From contig WBSF01000009.1 in assembly GCA_008923315.1 (NCBI GenBank), positions 248,001 to 312,000 on the forward strand: a DNA stretch of 64,000 nucleotides, given 5' to 3'. The DNA is from Betaproteobacteria bacterium SCN1 (GTDB lineage: Bacteria > Pseudomonadota > Gammaproteobacteria > Burkholderiales > Thiobacillaceae). Under the pieces are notes generated by a model. The model was not told where the DNA came from, ran no database searches, and worked only from the letters and a program-made list of their open reading frames with translations. Position numbers and translations under genes: made by a program. This document shows, piece by piece, positions 50,485 through 58,243 of this stretch; the first letter of the stretch is position 1, and each line of letters begins with the position of its first letter.

Positions 50485-50957
50485 GAATCCTGTTTTTTCT
50501 GCTGGCGCTGCTCTGCGCGGGCTGGGTGCACGCGGAGCGCCTCGCGGGCGTGGTCATCGTGGTGATCGACGGCGATACTGTGCTGTTCAGGCCCGACTAT
50601 TATTCGGCTGCGTCGCGTGCCTTCCTGAAGCTGCGGCTCGCCGGCATCGACGCGCCGGAAACCGGCCAGCCGCATGGCGAGGCGGCGACACAAGCGCTCA
50701 GGATGCTGGCGTTGAAGCGTCGTGCCGTAGCGGACATCGTGGCGACCGACGTGTACGGCCGCAAGGTCGGCCATCTGGAAATCGGCGGTGCAGATGTGAA
50801 CCGGGACATGGTGCGGCGGGGGCATGCCTGGGCATCCCCCCGCGCTGCCCGCGATCTGCGGGCGGCGGAAGCAGAGGCGCGCCGCCTGCGGGCAGGGCTG
50901 TGGGCGGACGCCGATGCCGTGCCGCCCTGGGTGTGGCGGCGCGTTTCGCACCGCTAG
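50481..50957 (+). CDS. Exported thermonuclease-like (SNase) protein
   Basis: Small secreted nuclease of the staphylococcal-nuclease family. A signal peptide (RILFFLLALLCAGWVHA) starts from a TTG that overlaps the recN stop; no ATG would keep the signal. VIDGDTVLF, LRLAGIDAPETGQPHGEAAT and ATDVYGRKVGHLEIGG carry the expected Asp, Arg, Glu and second Arg of the active site. The mature part is about 140 residues. It converges with the SulP gene, three bases away. Confidence 0.85.
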   Translation: MRILFFLLALLCAGWVHAERLAGVVIVVIDGDTVLFRPDYYSAASRAFLKLRLAGIDAPETGQPHGEAATQALRMLALKRRAVADIVATDVYGRKVGHLEIGGADVNRDMVRRGHAWASPRAARDLRAAEAEARRLRAGLWADADAVPPWVWRRVSHR

Positions 50958-50960
50958 CGT

Positions 50961-52754
50961 TCAGCGCGGCGTGCCGTCCGGCAGGGTCTTGCGACACTCG
51001 TGGAAGACGCGCGCCGTGCAGGCGCGGCAGACCTCGTTATCGAGCCGGGAATAGATTGCGTGCAGGGCTTCGCCCTTGTGGCGGAAGATGTTCTCCTCGC
51101 CGATGACGTCGACCTGGCCGCCGCGTTTCAGCATCTCGCACAGATTGGGCTGCACGCCCACGAGGTACAGGGCGCCGCCGAGCTTGCGTCTTCGTGCCGC
51201 TTCCTTTGCCAGCAGATCGGCACCGGCGAGGTCGATGAAGCCGATCGCGCGCGCCGTCAGGAACAGGTGCTTCTTCAGGGGGTCGGCTTCGTCGGCGTTG
51301 CGGAAATGCTGTTGCACGTATTCCACCGCGCCGAAGAAAATCGACCCCTCCACGCGCAGGATCGCCATCTGGGGGCAGTCGGGATAATCCGATTCGACCG
51401 GCGCGAATTTGCGGCGCGGATTGTCGAAATCGGTGGCGATCGGCACCAGCTCGCGGATCGACGGGCGCGAGGTGCGATACAGATAGAACATCAGCGACAC
51501 CAGGATGCCGAGGAAGATGCCTTTTTCCAGATCGACCAGCGTGCCGATGAACGTGATGGCGAGCACGATGCGTTCGCGTTTGTGACGTTTCACGATTTCG
51601 CCGATATGGTGGAAGTCGATCAGCCCCCAGGCGACGATGAAGAGGATTGCGGCCATCGACGGCACCGGCAGATAGGCCGCGAGCGGCGCCACCAGCAGCA
51701 CGATGGCGAGCAGAAACACGGCCGACATCGCAGCGGCGAGCGGCGTCCTCGCGCCGGAAGCGTAGTTCACGCCGCTGCGGTTGAACGAGCCGCTGGAGGC
51801 GTAGCTGGAAAAGAAGCTGCCGGCGAGATTCGACAGCCCCTGGCCGATGAATTCCTGGTTGCTGTCGATGCGCTGGTCGGATTTGACCGCCACCGAACGG
51901 GCGATGGCGACGGCCTCGGTCAGCGCGAGCACGGCGACGATGGTGGCCGGGAACAGTGTTTCCTTGATCGCGGTGAGCGAAAAATCCGGAATCGACAGCG
52001 GCGGAAACGCGCCGGCCAGCGCACCGACCGTGCGGATGCCGGTGACGTCCGCGCCATAGTGGTAGTCGAGCCAGACGGCGGCGAGGCTGCCGACCACCAT
52101 CGCCACGATCATGTAGGGCAGCCGCGGCAGGTAGCGCTTGGACAGCACGCCCGACACGAGTGTGATCAGGCTGACCGCCAGCACCCAGGGATTGATGTCG
52201 GCGACATGCGTGCCGAAATGGATCAGCACTTCGTGGAAATGCGCGCCACGCGGGATGTCGAGGCCGAAGAAATTCTTGATCTGGCTGCTCGCGATCAGGA
52301 TCGCGGCGCCTGCGGTGAAGCCGATGATCACGGTGTGCGAGATGAAATTGACCAGCGTGCCCAGCCGCGCGAGGCCCATCGCCAGCTGGATCAGGCCCGC
52401 CAGGAAAGTGAGCGTAAGCACCAGGCCGATGAACTGCGGGCTGCCCGGCTCGGCGAGCGGGCTTACCGACGCAAACACCACGATCGAGATCGCCGTCGTC
52501 GGTCCCGACACCAGATGCCAGCTCGATCCCCACAATGCCGCGACGATGGCGGGCACCATCGCCGCGTAAAGACCGTATTCGGCCGGGAGCCCTGCGATGG
52601 TCGCAAAGGCCACGGCCTGCGGCAACACGATCAATGCGCCCGTGAGCCCCGCGACGGCATCGGACTTGAAGGTCCGTGCGTTGACGTCCGGCCACCAGCG
52701 CAGGAAGGGCAGCAGGCGGTAGAGCCAGAGCGGGCAGGCTTGCAGGTTGATCAC
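50961..52754 (-). CDS. SulP family anion (sulfate/bicarbonate) transporter
   Basis: A 597-residue membrane transporter with 10 or more helices: SDAVAGLTGALIVLPQAVAF, GLYAAMVPAIVAALWGSSWH and VSGPTTAISIVVF mark the SLC26/SulP N-terminal repeat, and NQEFIGQGLSNLAGSFFSSY the middle. A STAS domain occupies about residues 440-545. The tail after it has an unusual Cys set, C-x2-C-x7-C (CRACTARVFHEC). Substrate could be sulfate or bicarbonate; in a sulfide oxidiser either makes sense. Confidence 0.9.
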   Translation of the reverse strand: MINLQACPLWLYRLLPFLRWWPDVNARTFKSDAVAGLTGALIVLPQAVAFATIAGLPAEYGLYAAMVPAIVAALWGSSWHLVSGPTTAISIVVFASVSPLAEPGSPQFIGLVLTLTFLAGLIQLAMGLARLGTLVNFISHTVIIGFTAGAAILIASSQIKNFFGLDIPRGAHFHEVLIHFGTHVADINPWVLAVSLITLVSGVLSKRYLPRLPYMIVAMVVGSLAAVWLDYHYGADVTGIRTVGALAGAFPPLSIPDFSLTAIKETLFPATIVAVLALTEAVAIARSVAVKSDQRIDSNQEFIGQGLSNLAGSFFSSYASSGSFNRSGVNYASGARTPLAAAMSAVFLLAIVLLVAPLAAYLPVPSMAAILFIVAWGLIDFHHIGEIVKRHKRERIVLAITFIGTLVDLEKGIFLGILVSLMFYLYRTSRPSIRELVPIATDFDNPRRKFAPVESDYPDCPQMAILRVEGSIFFGAVEYVQQHFRNADEADPLKKHLFLTARAIGFIDLAGADLLAKEAARRRKLGGALYLVGVQPNLCEMLKRGGQVDVIGEENIFRHKGEALHAIYSRLDNEVCRACTARVFHECRKTLPDGTPR

Positions 52755-52904
52755 GCGGACTCCAGTAGCATATTAGTGAATAATTTATAACTTATTGTTT
52801 GCAAAAGGATTTTTGCCCGGGCTGGGGCCTAAGCGTTTTATAATCGGTCCCAAGCCTTGCGTCAGACAGGGCCCGACGATAAACAACCAGAGAGAGCGAG
52901 GAAG
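52755..52904. promoter_or_regulatory. Divergent control region, SulP / cytochromes c
   Basis: The left half is AT-rich and holds TAATAT and TATAAA on the minus strand toward the transporter. Toward the cytochromes there is a perfect TATAAT at 52839-52844 followed by CGG, leaving a leader of about 55 bases; TTGCCC lies 20 bases upstream of it, longer than ideal. The cytochrome start has a GAGCGAGGAAG ribosome site. Confidence 0.45.
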
Positions 52905-53240
52905 ATGAAACACATCACGAAGGCGTTGTGCGCGTCCGTGCTGATGGCGTGGGTTCTGCCTGTTCATGCGGCGGGCGACCCGAAGGCCGGGCAACTCAAA
53001 ACCTCGATGTGCGCCGGCTGCCACGGCATCCCGGGCTGGCGCACCGCCTATCCCAGCGTCTACAGCGTACCCAGGCTGGGCGGGCAGCATGCGGATTATA
53101 TCGTGGCGGCCCTCAAAGCCTACAAAGACGGCGAACGCGATCATCCCAGCATGAAGGGCATTGCCGGCAGCCTGTCCGAACAGGATATGGAAGATCTTGC
53201 GGCGTATTACGAATCGTCGTATTCCGGCCCGGCCAATTGA
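52905..53240 (+). CDS. Small class I cytochrome c
   Basis: A 111-residue periplasmic monohaem cytochrome with a signal peptide ending VHA (about residue 22) and the haem site MCAGCHGIPG. HPSMKGIAGSLSEQDMEDLA supplies the likely Met ligand and the C-terminal helix. It resembles one half of a cytochrome c4 or a c-553 type carrier. It is followed 13 bases later by a second cytochrome of the same kind; the two probably form an electron relay or a two-domain complex. Donor and acceptor are not determined. Confidence 0.85.
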   Translation: MKHITKALCASVLMAWVLPVHAAGDPKAGQLKTSMCAGCHGIPGWRTAYPSVYSVPRLGGQHADYIVAALKAYKDGERDHPSMKGIAGSLSEQDMEDLAAYYESSYSGPAN

Positions 53241-53253
53241 TCGAGGAGAGATC

Positions 53254-53574
53254 ATGCACATGTTCCAGTACATGCTCGCCGCTGCGTTGAGCTTTGCCCT
53301 GACCGCACATGCCGCGGGCAACCCCGAGGCCGGACAGGCCAAATCCACCACCTGCGCGGCCTGCCATGGTGAGGACGGCAACAGCAAGGTGCCGTCGTTT
53401 CCGCGGCTGGCCGGACAGAACCGGGACTATCTGGTTCACGCCCTGCAGGCTTACCAGCGTGGTACGCGCAAGAATCCGATCATGGCCGAGCAGGTCAAGA
53501 GTCTGTCCAATCAGGACATTCTCGATCTGGCCGTCTACTACGCGCAGCAAAAGGGCGTCTATCTGAAGTATTGA
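53254..53574 (+). CDS. Small class I cytochrome c (tandem copy)
   Basis: A 106-residue monohaem cytochrome with signal peptide ending THA (about residue 20), haem site TTCAACHGEDG, and Met ligand in NPIMAEQVKSLSNQDILDLA. It shares the layout GNPEAGQAK...CHG...PRLAGQNRDYLVHAL with its neighbour, which points to an old duplication. A GAGGAGAG site precedes the ATG. The frame stays open upstream, but this start gives the signal peptide. Confidence 0.87.
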   Translation: MHMFQYMLAAALSFALTAHAAGNPEAGQAKSTTCAACHGEDGNSKVPSFPRLAGQNRDYLVHALQAYQRGTRKNPIMAEQVKSLSNQDILDLAVYYAQQKGVYLKY

Positions 53575-53587
53575 CGGCAGGCAGAGC

Positions 53588-55462
53588 CTAACGGGCGCAA
53601 CTGCGGTTGCGCCCGGCCTGTTTGGCCGCATAGAGGGCCTGATCGGCCAGGCTGACCAGCGCGTCGATGTCGGCTGTCTTGGCATGGCGGCTGGCCACGC
53701 CCACGCTGATGGTGATGCTGTGCGGCGACTGGCCGATGGCGATGCGATGCGTCGCCAGCGTCGTGCGGAGCCGCTCGGCCGACTGCAGGGCCGACTTGAT
53801 GTCGGTGTTGGGGCAGATGACGAGAAACTCTTCCCCGCCGATGCGGCAGACGCTGTCGCCGCGCCGGGCCGATACGCGCAGCACTTCCGCCACCTCGCGC
53901 AGCACCATGTCGCCTGCGGCGTGCCCGTAGGTGTCGTTGATCTGCTTGAAGTGGTCGACGTCGATGACCATCACCGACAGCGGCTGGCTGGAGCGGTCGG
54001 CGGTGCTCCATGCCTGCTGGAGCTGGTCCCTCGCTGCGCGCCGGTTGGGCAGGCCGGTCAGCAGATCGGTCAGCGCAGCGTTCGCGAGTCGCCGGTTGGC
54101 CACCGCAAGCTCCGCCGCGGTCTGGCGCAACTGGGCGCGGTCTTTCTCCCAGGCATTCTGCAGTTCGACCAGATGCTGGGCGGCCTGCAGCCGGGTGCGC
54201 AGTCCCTTTGCGCTGATCGTGCTGGGCGCATAGCCATCCGCGCCGGCTTCGTAGGCGCGTACGAGCTGGTCTTCGCCGTGTTCGTCGGACATCAGCAGAA
54301 TGTACATGCGCTTGCCGTCCTCGGTTTCGCGCAGGGCCTGGCACAACTCCGTCCCATCCAGACCGGGCAGGTTGTAATGCGCGATGATCACGTGCGGCAG
54401 CACCTCCATCGCCAGTGCCAGCGCGGTATTGCCGTTGTCCGCGGGATACACGATGTGCGCGCTGTTTTCCACCAGCAGCGCCATGGTCTTGCGCCGGCTG
54501 AAGGCGTTGCCGTCCGCCACGACGATGCGCAGCGGCGTGTCTTCCTCTTCGGCTGCCGGGGGAGCCGTGCCTCGGCTCATTTCCTCGAACGGGGGCAGCG
54601 CCACGGTCGGGATCTTCAGCATCGTGCCCCACTCGCGCCAGCTGGCGATCACCTCGTCGATGAAGGGGCCGGCAACCTCGGGTTTGACGTCCAGTTTTTC
54701 CGCCAGGCTGATCCATTCCTGGGCCAGGAGCGGCCGGGCCTCTTCGCTGGCCAGGCCCAGATCGGCCAGCCGGTGCGCCAGACGCAGCATCAGCAGCATG
54801 CTGTTGCTGCGGGAGTCCTGAGAATGCCCCGGCGCGGTTTCCTCGTAATGCAGCAGGGGATCGGTGAAAACCTTGGGGATGCCCCAGTCGGACAGCATTA
54901 CCGTGCCCAGCTCGTTGTGATCGGTGGCCAGCACGGTGCGCTCGCGGGCGGACAGCGGCTGTGAAGTGTCAGCCTGCCAGGCTTTGAGTACGACGTCGTA
55001 TTCCACCGGGTAGGCGGTGGCCAGTGCGAGCCGTCCGATCTGCGCCAGCAGGCCGCAGATGAACATTTCGTCCGGGGCGGCCACGCGGACGCGATCCGCC
55101 AGCGCCTGCATCGCCAGGCCCATGAGCAGGGAATGCGACCAGTAGCCCTGATAGTCGAACGCCGTGCAGCGGCCGGCGCGATATTGATCGAGCAGCGAGA
55201 AGCCCAGCGCAAGCTGACGAACCGATGCGATGCCCAGCCGGACTACGGCTTCCTGCAGCGACACCACCGGGCGCGCGATCTGCGAGCCGGCGTTGGCCAG
55301 TTTGATCAGACGGCTCGACAGGGCCGGGTCGGTCTGGACCACCTTGGCGATTTCGCCCAGCGTCACGTTATCGCGGCGCGACAGTTCCAGGACGGCGAGC
55401 GCAACCCCTCGGGGGCTGGGCAGTTGATCACTGAGTTTGAGCTGTTCGAGCTGAAGCGACAT
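53588..55462 (-). CDS. HDOD / pseudo-receiver / GGDEF signalling protein
   Basis: A 624-residue cytoplasmic protein. Residues about 12-210 are an HDOD domain (SDQLPSPRGVALAVLELSRR, TDPALSSRLIKLANA). Residues about 311-430 are a receiver-like domain in which the phospho-acceptor position reads HYNLPGLDG, with His at residue 362 instead of Asp, and the usual Lys is replaced near residue 414. Residues about 455-620 are a GGDEF domain with DLLTGLPNRRA, VDHFKQINDTYGH and RIGGEEFLV; RRGD five residues before GGEEF is an inhibitory-site motif. Active c-di-GMP synthesis is plausible; control by phosphorylation is not. The frame is open 14 codons upstream, but the ATG used matches the HDOD start. Confidence 0.85.
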   Translation of the reverse strand: MSLQLEQLKLSDQLPSPRGVALAVLELSRRDNVTLGEIAKVVQTDPALSSRLIKLANAGSQIARPVVSLQEAVVRLGIASVRQLALGFSLLDQYRAGRCTAFDYQGYWSHSLLMGLAMQALADRVRVAAPDEMFICGLLAQIGRLALATAYPVEYDVVLKAWQADTSQPLSARERTVLATDHNELGTVMLSDWGIPKVFTDPLLHYEETAPGHSQDSRSNSMLLMLRLAHRLADLGLASEEARPLLAQEWISLAEKLDVKPEVAGPFIDEVIASWREWGTMLKIPTVALPPFEEMSRGTAPPAAEEEDTPLRIVVADGNAFSRRKTMALLVENSAHIVYPADNGNTALALAMEVLPHVIIAHYNLPGLDGTELCQALRETEDGKRMYILLMSDEHGEDQLVRAYEAGADGYAPSTISAKGLRTRLQAAQHLVELQNAWEKDRAQLRQTAAELAVANRRLANAALTDLLTGLPNRRAARDQLQQAWSTADRSSQPLSVMVIDVDHFKQINDTYGHAAGDMVLREVAEVLRVSARRGDSVCRIGGEEFLVICPNTDIKSALQSAERLRTTLATHRIAIGQSPHSITISVGVASRHAKTADIDALVSLADQALYAAKQAGRNRSCAR

Positions 55463-55566
55463 GGATGGCCTGCTGAATCGTACGGAACGCCGGAAGTTCG
55501 GCACGAACGCCGGGCGTTCAACTGTTTATCGACAGACCGTCAAAAAAATAAAGCCTGCGTTGACGA

Positions 55567-56016
55567 TTATTTATGGTCGGCCTCGCCTTCGCCGAGCTGG
55601 CGGTCGAGGCAGGCGATATAGACCTTCTCGTCGAAGTGGGATTGCGCGTGCTGTGCGCGCCAGAGCGTTTCGCCCAGGCAGTCGATGACGGCGTGCTGGG
55701 CGCGCATCGCGTCGCCGTGCCGTGCCAGCAGGCGCAGGTAGCGTTCGCGCAGGCCGTGTGGCTGATCGATGGCCAGTTGCTCGGCCAGCGCCAGATGCAT
55801 GGAAAGATGCAGAAAGGGATTGGTCTCGCCGGCTTCGGGCGGGTAATCGCGTTCGCGATGGCGCTCGGGCGCCTCCAGCAGGGGATGGTACTCGGGATGC
55901 GCCAGCACGACTTCGAGCGCCGGCTGCTCGGCACCGGCAAGCGGCTGCCCGGCACGATACTTTGCCCAGACGTCGAAGAAAAACTGGCGGACCTGGTCTC
56001 GGCTGGGGGCGAACAT
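55567..56016 (-). CDS. DUF1841 family protein
   Basis: A 149-residue soluble protein with PSRDQVRQFFFDVWAKYRAG at the start and NPFLHLSMHLALAEQLAIDQ in the centre, the sequence pattern of DUF1841, a proteobacterial family of unknown function often found next to nth. No signal peptide or membrane helix is present. It follows nth by seven bases. Confidence 0.85.
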   Translation of the reverse strand: MFAPSRDQVRQFFFDVWAKYRAGQPLAGAEQPALEVVLAHPEYHPLLEAPERHRERDYPPEAGETNPFLHLSMHLALAEQLAIDQPHGLRERYLRLLARHGDAMRAQHAVIDCLGETLWRAQHAQSHFDEKVYIACLDRQLGEGEADHK

Positions 56017-56023
56017 CGACGGA

Positions 56024-56773
56024 TCAGGCGCGCTTGCGTGCCGGTGCGCGTGTCGCCTTGCCTGCGGCGGATGGCCTGCCGGCGACGGGCGGCGATTGTT
56101 TCGCCGCTTTCGCAGGCGCAGACGCGGGCGTCTCGGCCGGTGGCCAGGTCTTGTCCCTGTATTCGCACAGGTCGGCGATGATGCATTCGCCGCATTTCGG
56201 TTTGCGCGCCTGACAGACGTAGCGTCCGTGCAGGATCAGCCAGTGGTGCGCGTCGACCATGAATTCCGCCGGAATGACCTTCAGCAGTTTCTTCTCGACC
56301 GCCAGTACGGTCTTGCCCGGTGCCAGCCCGATGCGGTTGGCAACGCGGAAAATGTGCGTATCCACCGCCATCGTCGGCTCGCCGAAGGCGGTGTTGAGGA
56401 TCACATTGGCGGTCTTGCGGCCGACGCCGGGCAGCGCTTCGAGCGCGGCCCGGTCGTGCGGCACCTGCCCGCCGTGCAGGTCGGTGAGCATCCGGCACGC
56501 GGCGACGATGTGTTTTGCCTTGCTCTTGTAGAGGCCGATGGTGCGGATGATGTCCGCCAGCCCGGCCTCGCCCAGTTCGACGATGGCCTCGGGCGTGTTG
56601 GCGACCGGAAACAGCCGCCGGGTTGCGAGGTTCACGCCCTTGTCGGTCGATTGCGCGGACAGCGCCACGGCCACCAGCAGTTCAAACGGGGTCGAGTATT
56701 CCAGTTCGGTCGTGGGATGCGGATTGGCCGCGCGCAGGCGGCTGAAGATTTCATGGCGCTTGGCGGCGTTCAT
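56024..56773 (-). CDS. nth: Endonuclease III
   Basis: DNA glycosylase/AP lyase for oxidised pyrimidines. The helix-hairpin-helix LPGVGRKTANVILNTAFG with its catalytic Lys, the VDTHIFRVANRIGL segment with catalytic Asp, and the [4Fe-4S] motif C-x6-C-x2-C-x5-C (VCQARKPKCGECIIADLC) are intact. A Pro/Ala/Lys-rich tail of about 35 residues beyond the cluster is longer than usual. Overlaps the small gene upstream as ATGA. Confidence 0.96.
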   Translation of the reverse strand: MNAAKRHEIFSRLRAANPHPTTELEYSTPFELLVAVALSAQSTDKGVNLATRRLFPVANTPEAIVELGEAGLADIIRTIGLYKSKAKHIVAACRMLTDLHGGQVPHDRAALEALPGVGRKTANVILNTAFGEPTMAVDTHIFRVANRIGLAPGKTVLAVEKKLLKVIPAEFMVDAHHWLILHGRYVCQARKPKCGECIIADLCEYRDKTWPPAETPASAPAKAAKQSPPVAGRPSAAGKATRAPARKRA

Positions 56774-56922
56774 TGTTCGGTCAGCCGTTTGGCCAGCGCG
56801 CGCTTCTCCGCCTGGCGTTTCGCACCACCGGTTTTTTCATGCGTGCCTCCATGGCGCAGCAGCGCGGCGGCGACGTAGGGATTGCGCGGCTTGGGCACGC
56901 GCTTCTTCAACGGCGGCTTCAT
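56770..56922 (-). CDS. Conserved small basic protein between rnfE and nth
   Basis: A 50-residue protein starting MKPPLKKRVPKPRNPYVAAA and ending AEKRALAKRLTEQ, with 11 Lys or Arg in the first half alone and no membrane segment. Its ATG overlaps the rnfE stop (ATGA) and its stop overlaps the nth start (ATGA), so it is locked into the operon; a random open frame would not be expected to fit both junctions. Function unknown. The high basic charge suggests binding to nucleic acid or ribosomes, which is only a guess. I recall similar short basic proteins near nth in relatives but cannot verify this here. Confidence 0.75.
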   Translation of the reverse strand: MKPPLKKRVPKPRNPYVAAALLRHGGTHEKTGGAKRQAEKRALAKRLTEQ

Positions 56923-57608
56923 GCCGCGGCCGGCACCGCGCCTTCTGCGCGCAGGCGGGCCTGGCGCGCGACGCGCGCGTTGCGCCAGTTGTGCGCGGCG
57001 ATCAGCAGCCCCAGCGCGATGAAGGCGCCCGGAGGCAGGATGGCGAGCAAAAAGCCCTGGTAATCCGGCAGCACGTGCACGACCATCTGCTTCGCGGATT
57101 CGCCGAATACCAGATCGATGCCGGAAAACAGTGTGCCGTGGCCGGCCACTTCGCGGATCGCGCCGAGCACCACCAGCACCAGCGTCAGGCCCAGCCCCAT
57201 CGCCACGGCGTCGATCACGCCGTGCAGCGGATGGTTTTTGGACGCGAAGGCATCGACGCGGGCCAGCACGATGCAGTTGGTCGTGATGAGCGGGATGAAG
57301 ATGCCCAGCACCAGATAGAGCGGATGCACGAAGGCGTTCATCGCCAGGTCGATTACCGTGACCAGCGCGGCGATGATCAGCACGAATACCGGAATGCGGA
57401 TTTCATGCGGCACGAAATTGCGTACGCCGGACACCGCACCGCTGGAGGCGGCCATCACCAGCATGGTCGCCAGGCCCAGCGAGAGGGCATTGACGACGGT
57501 GTTGCTGATCGCCAGCAGCGGGCACAGGCCCAGCAGTTGCACGATCCCCGCGTTCTGCTTGTCCAGGCCGTTGCGGAACAGGGTGACGATTTCGTTCATC
57601 GTGATCAT
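56919..57608 (-). CDS. rsxE: Rnf/Rsx electron transport complex subunit E
   Basis: Six-helix membrane subunit of the Rnf complex. NAGIVQLLGLCPLLAISNTVVN and IFIPLITTNCIVLARVDAFA are conserved and homologous to RsxA. The 229-residue form starts at an ATG overlapping the rnfG stop, behind a GGAG site; the open frame upstream is out-of-frame rnfG. It ends in an overlap with the 50-residue gene. Confidence 0.94.
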   Translation of the reverse strand: MITMNEIVTLFRNGLDKQNAGIVQLLGLCPLLAISNTVVNALSLGLATMLVMAASSGAVSGVRNFVPHEIRIPVFVLIIAALVTVIDLAMNAFVHPLYLVLGIFIPLITTNCIVLARVDAFASKNHPLHGVIDAVAMGLGLTLVLVVLGAIREVAGHGTLFSGIDLVFGESAKQMVVHVLPDYQGFLLAILPPGAFIALGLLIAAHNWRNARVARQARLRAEGAVPAAA

Positions 57609-58243
57609 GGCTGTTTCTCCCCGGCGGCCCAGGCCGCACGATGCCGTTCGTAGTAGGTCAGCGCGTTCCTCACCGCCTTGACCACGGCGCGCGGTGTGAT
57701 GGTCGCGCCGGCGCGGGCGTCGAAGGCGCCGCCGTCCTTGCGCACTGCCCATCGCTTGGTGTCCGGCGCAGTCAGCGATTTTCCCGCAAACTGGTCGGCC
57801 CAGGGGCTTTTGGCGTGCTCGATGTAATCGCCCAGCCCGGGGGTTTCGCGGTGCGCCGTCACACGTACGCCGGCGACGGTGCCGTCTGCGGCGATGCCGA
57901 TCAGCAGTGCGATCTCACCGGCATAGCCGTCCGGCGCCACCGCCTCCAGCACCACGCCGGCCAGCGCGTCGCCGCGACGCGCAATCCACGCGGCGGACGG
58001 TTTGCGGGTGCCGAGCAGCGGGTCCGCAGGCAGCATTTGTTCGCTGGCGAGCAGGTCGTTGTCGTAGCGTCCGGCAGGCAGTACCTGATGGATCAGTGCG
58101 AGCCGTTCGGTCTGCCGGCTTTTTTCGATCACCGGTTCGGTATGGTCGTGGGTGTAGGCCAGCATCGCCGTGCCGATCACCGCAAAGGCGAGCAGGATGG
58201 CGCTCGCGCGCAGCGCGTTGCGTCCGGCGCCGGAGAGCGTCAC
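57605..58243 (-). CDS. rsxG: Rnf/Rsx electron transport complex subunit G
   Basis: Periplasm-facing flavoprotein subunit with one N-terminal helix (about residues 10-30). ARAGATITPRAVVKAV near the C-terminus is the S/T-G-A-T type site where FMN is bound covalently through Thr. ETPGLGDYIEHAKSPWADQF is the other conserved block. Starts at a GTG overlapping the rnfD stop as GTGA, giving 212 residues. Confidence 0.92.
   Translation of the reverse strand: MTLSGAGRNALRASAILLAFAVIGTAMLAYTHDHTEPVIEKSRQTERLALIHQVLPAGRYDNDLLASEQMLPADPLLGTRKPSAAWIARRGDALAGVVLEAVAPDGYAGEIALLIGIAADGTVAGVRVTAHRETPGLGDYIEHAKSPWADQFAGKSLTAPDTKRWAVRKDGGAFDARAGATITPRAVVKAVRNALTYYERHRAAWAAGEKQP

Noticed and set aside
53592-53615. 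10-bp hairpin as terminator of the cytochrome genes
   Set aside because: The stem (CGGGCGCAA/TTGCGCCCG) lies inside the last codons of the convergent GGDEF gene and has no clear T-run, so I do not annotate it as a terminator.
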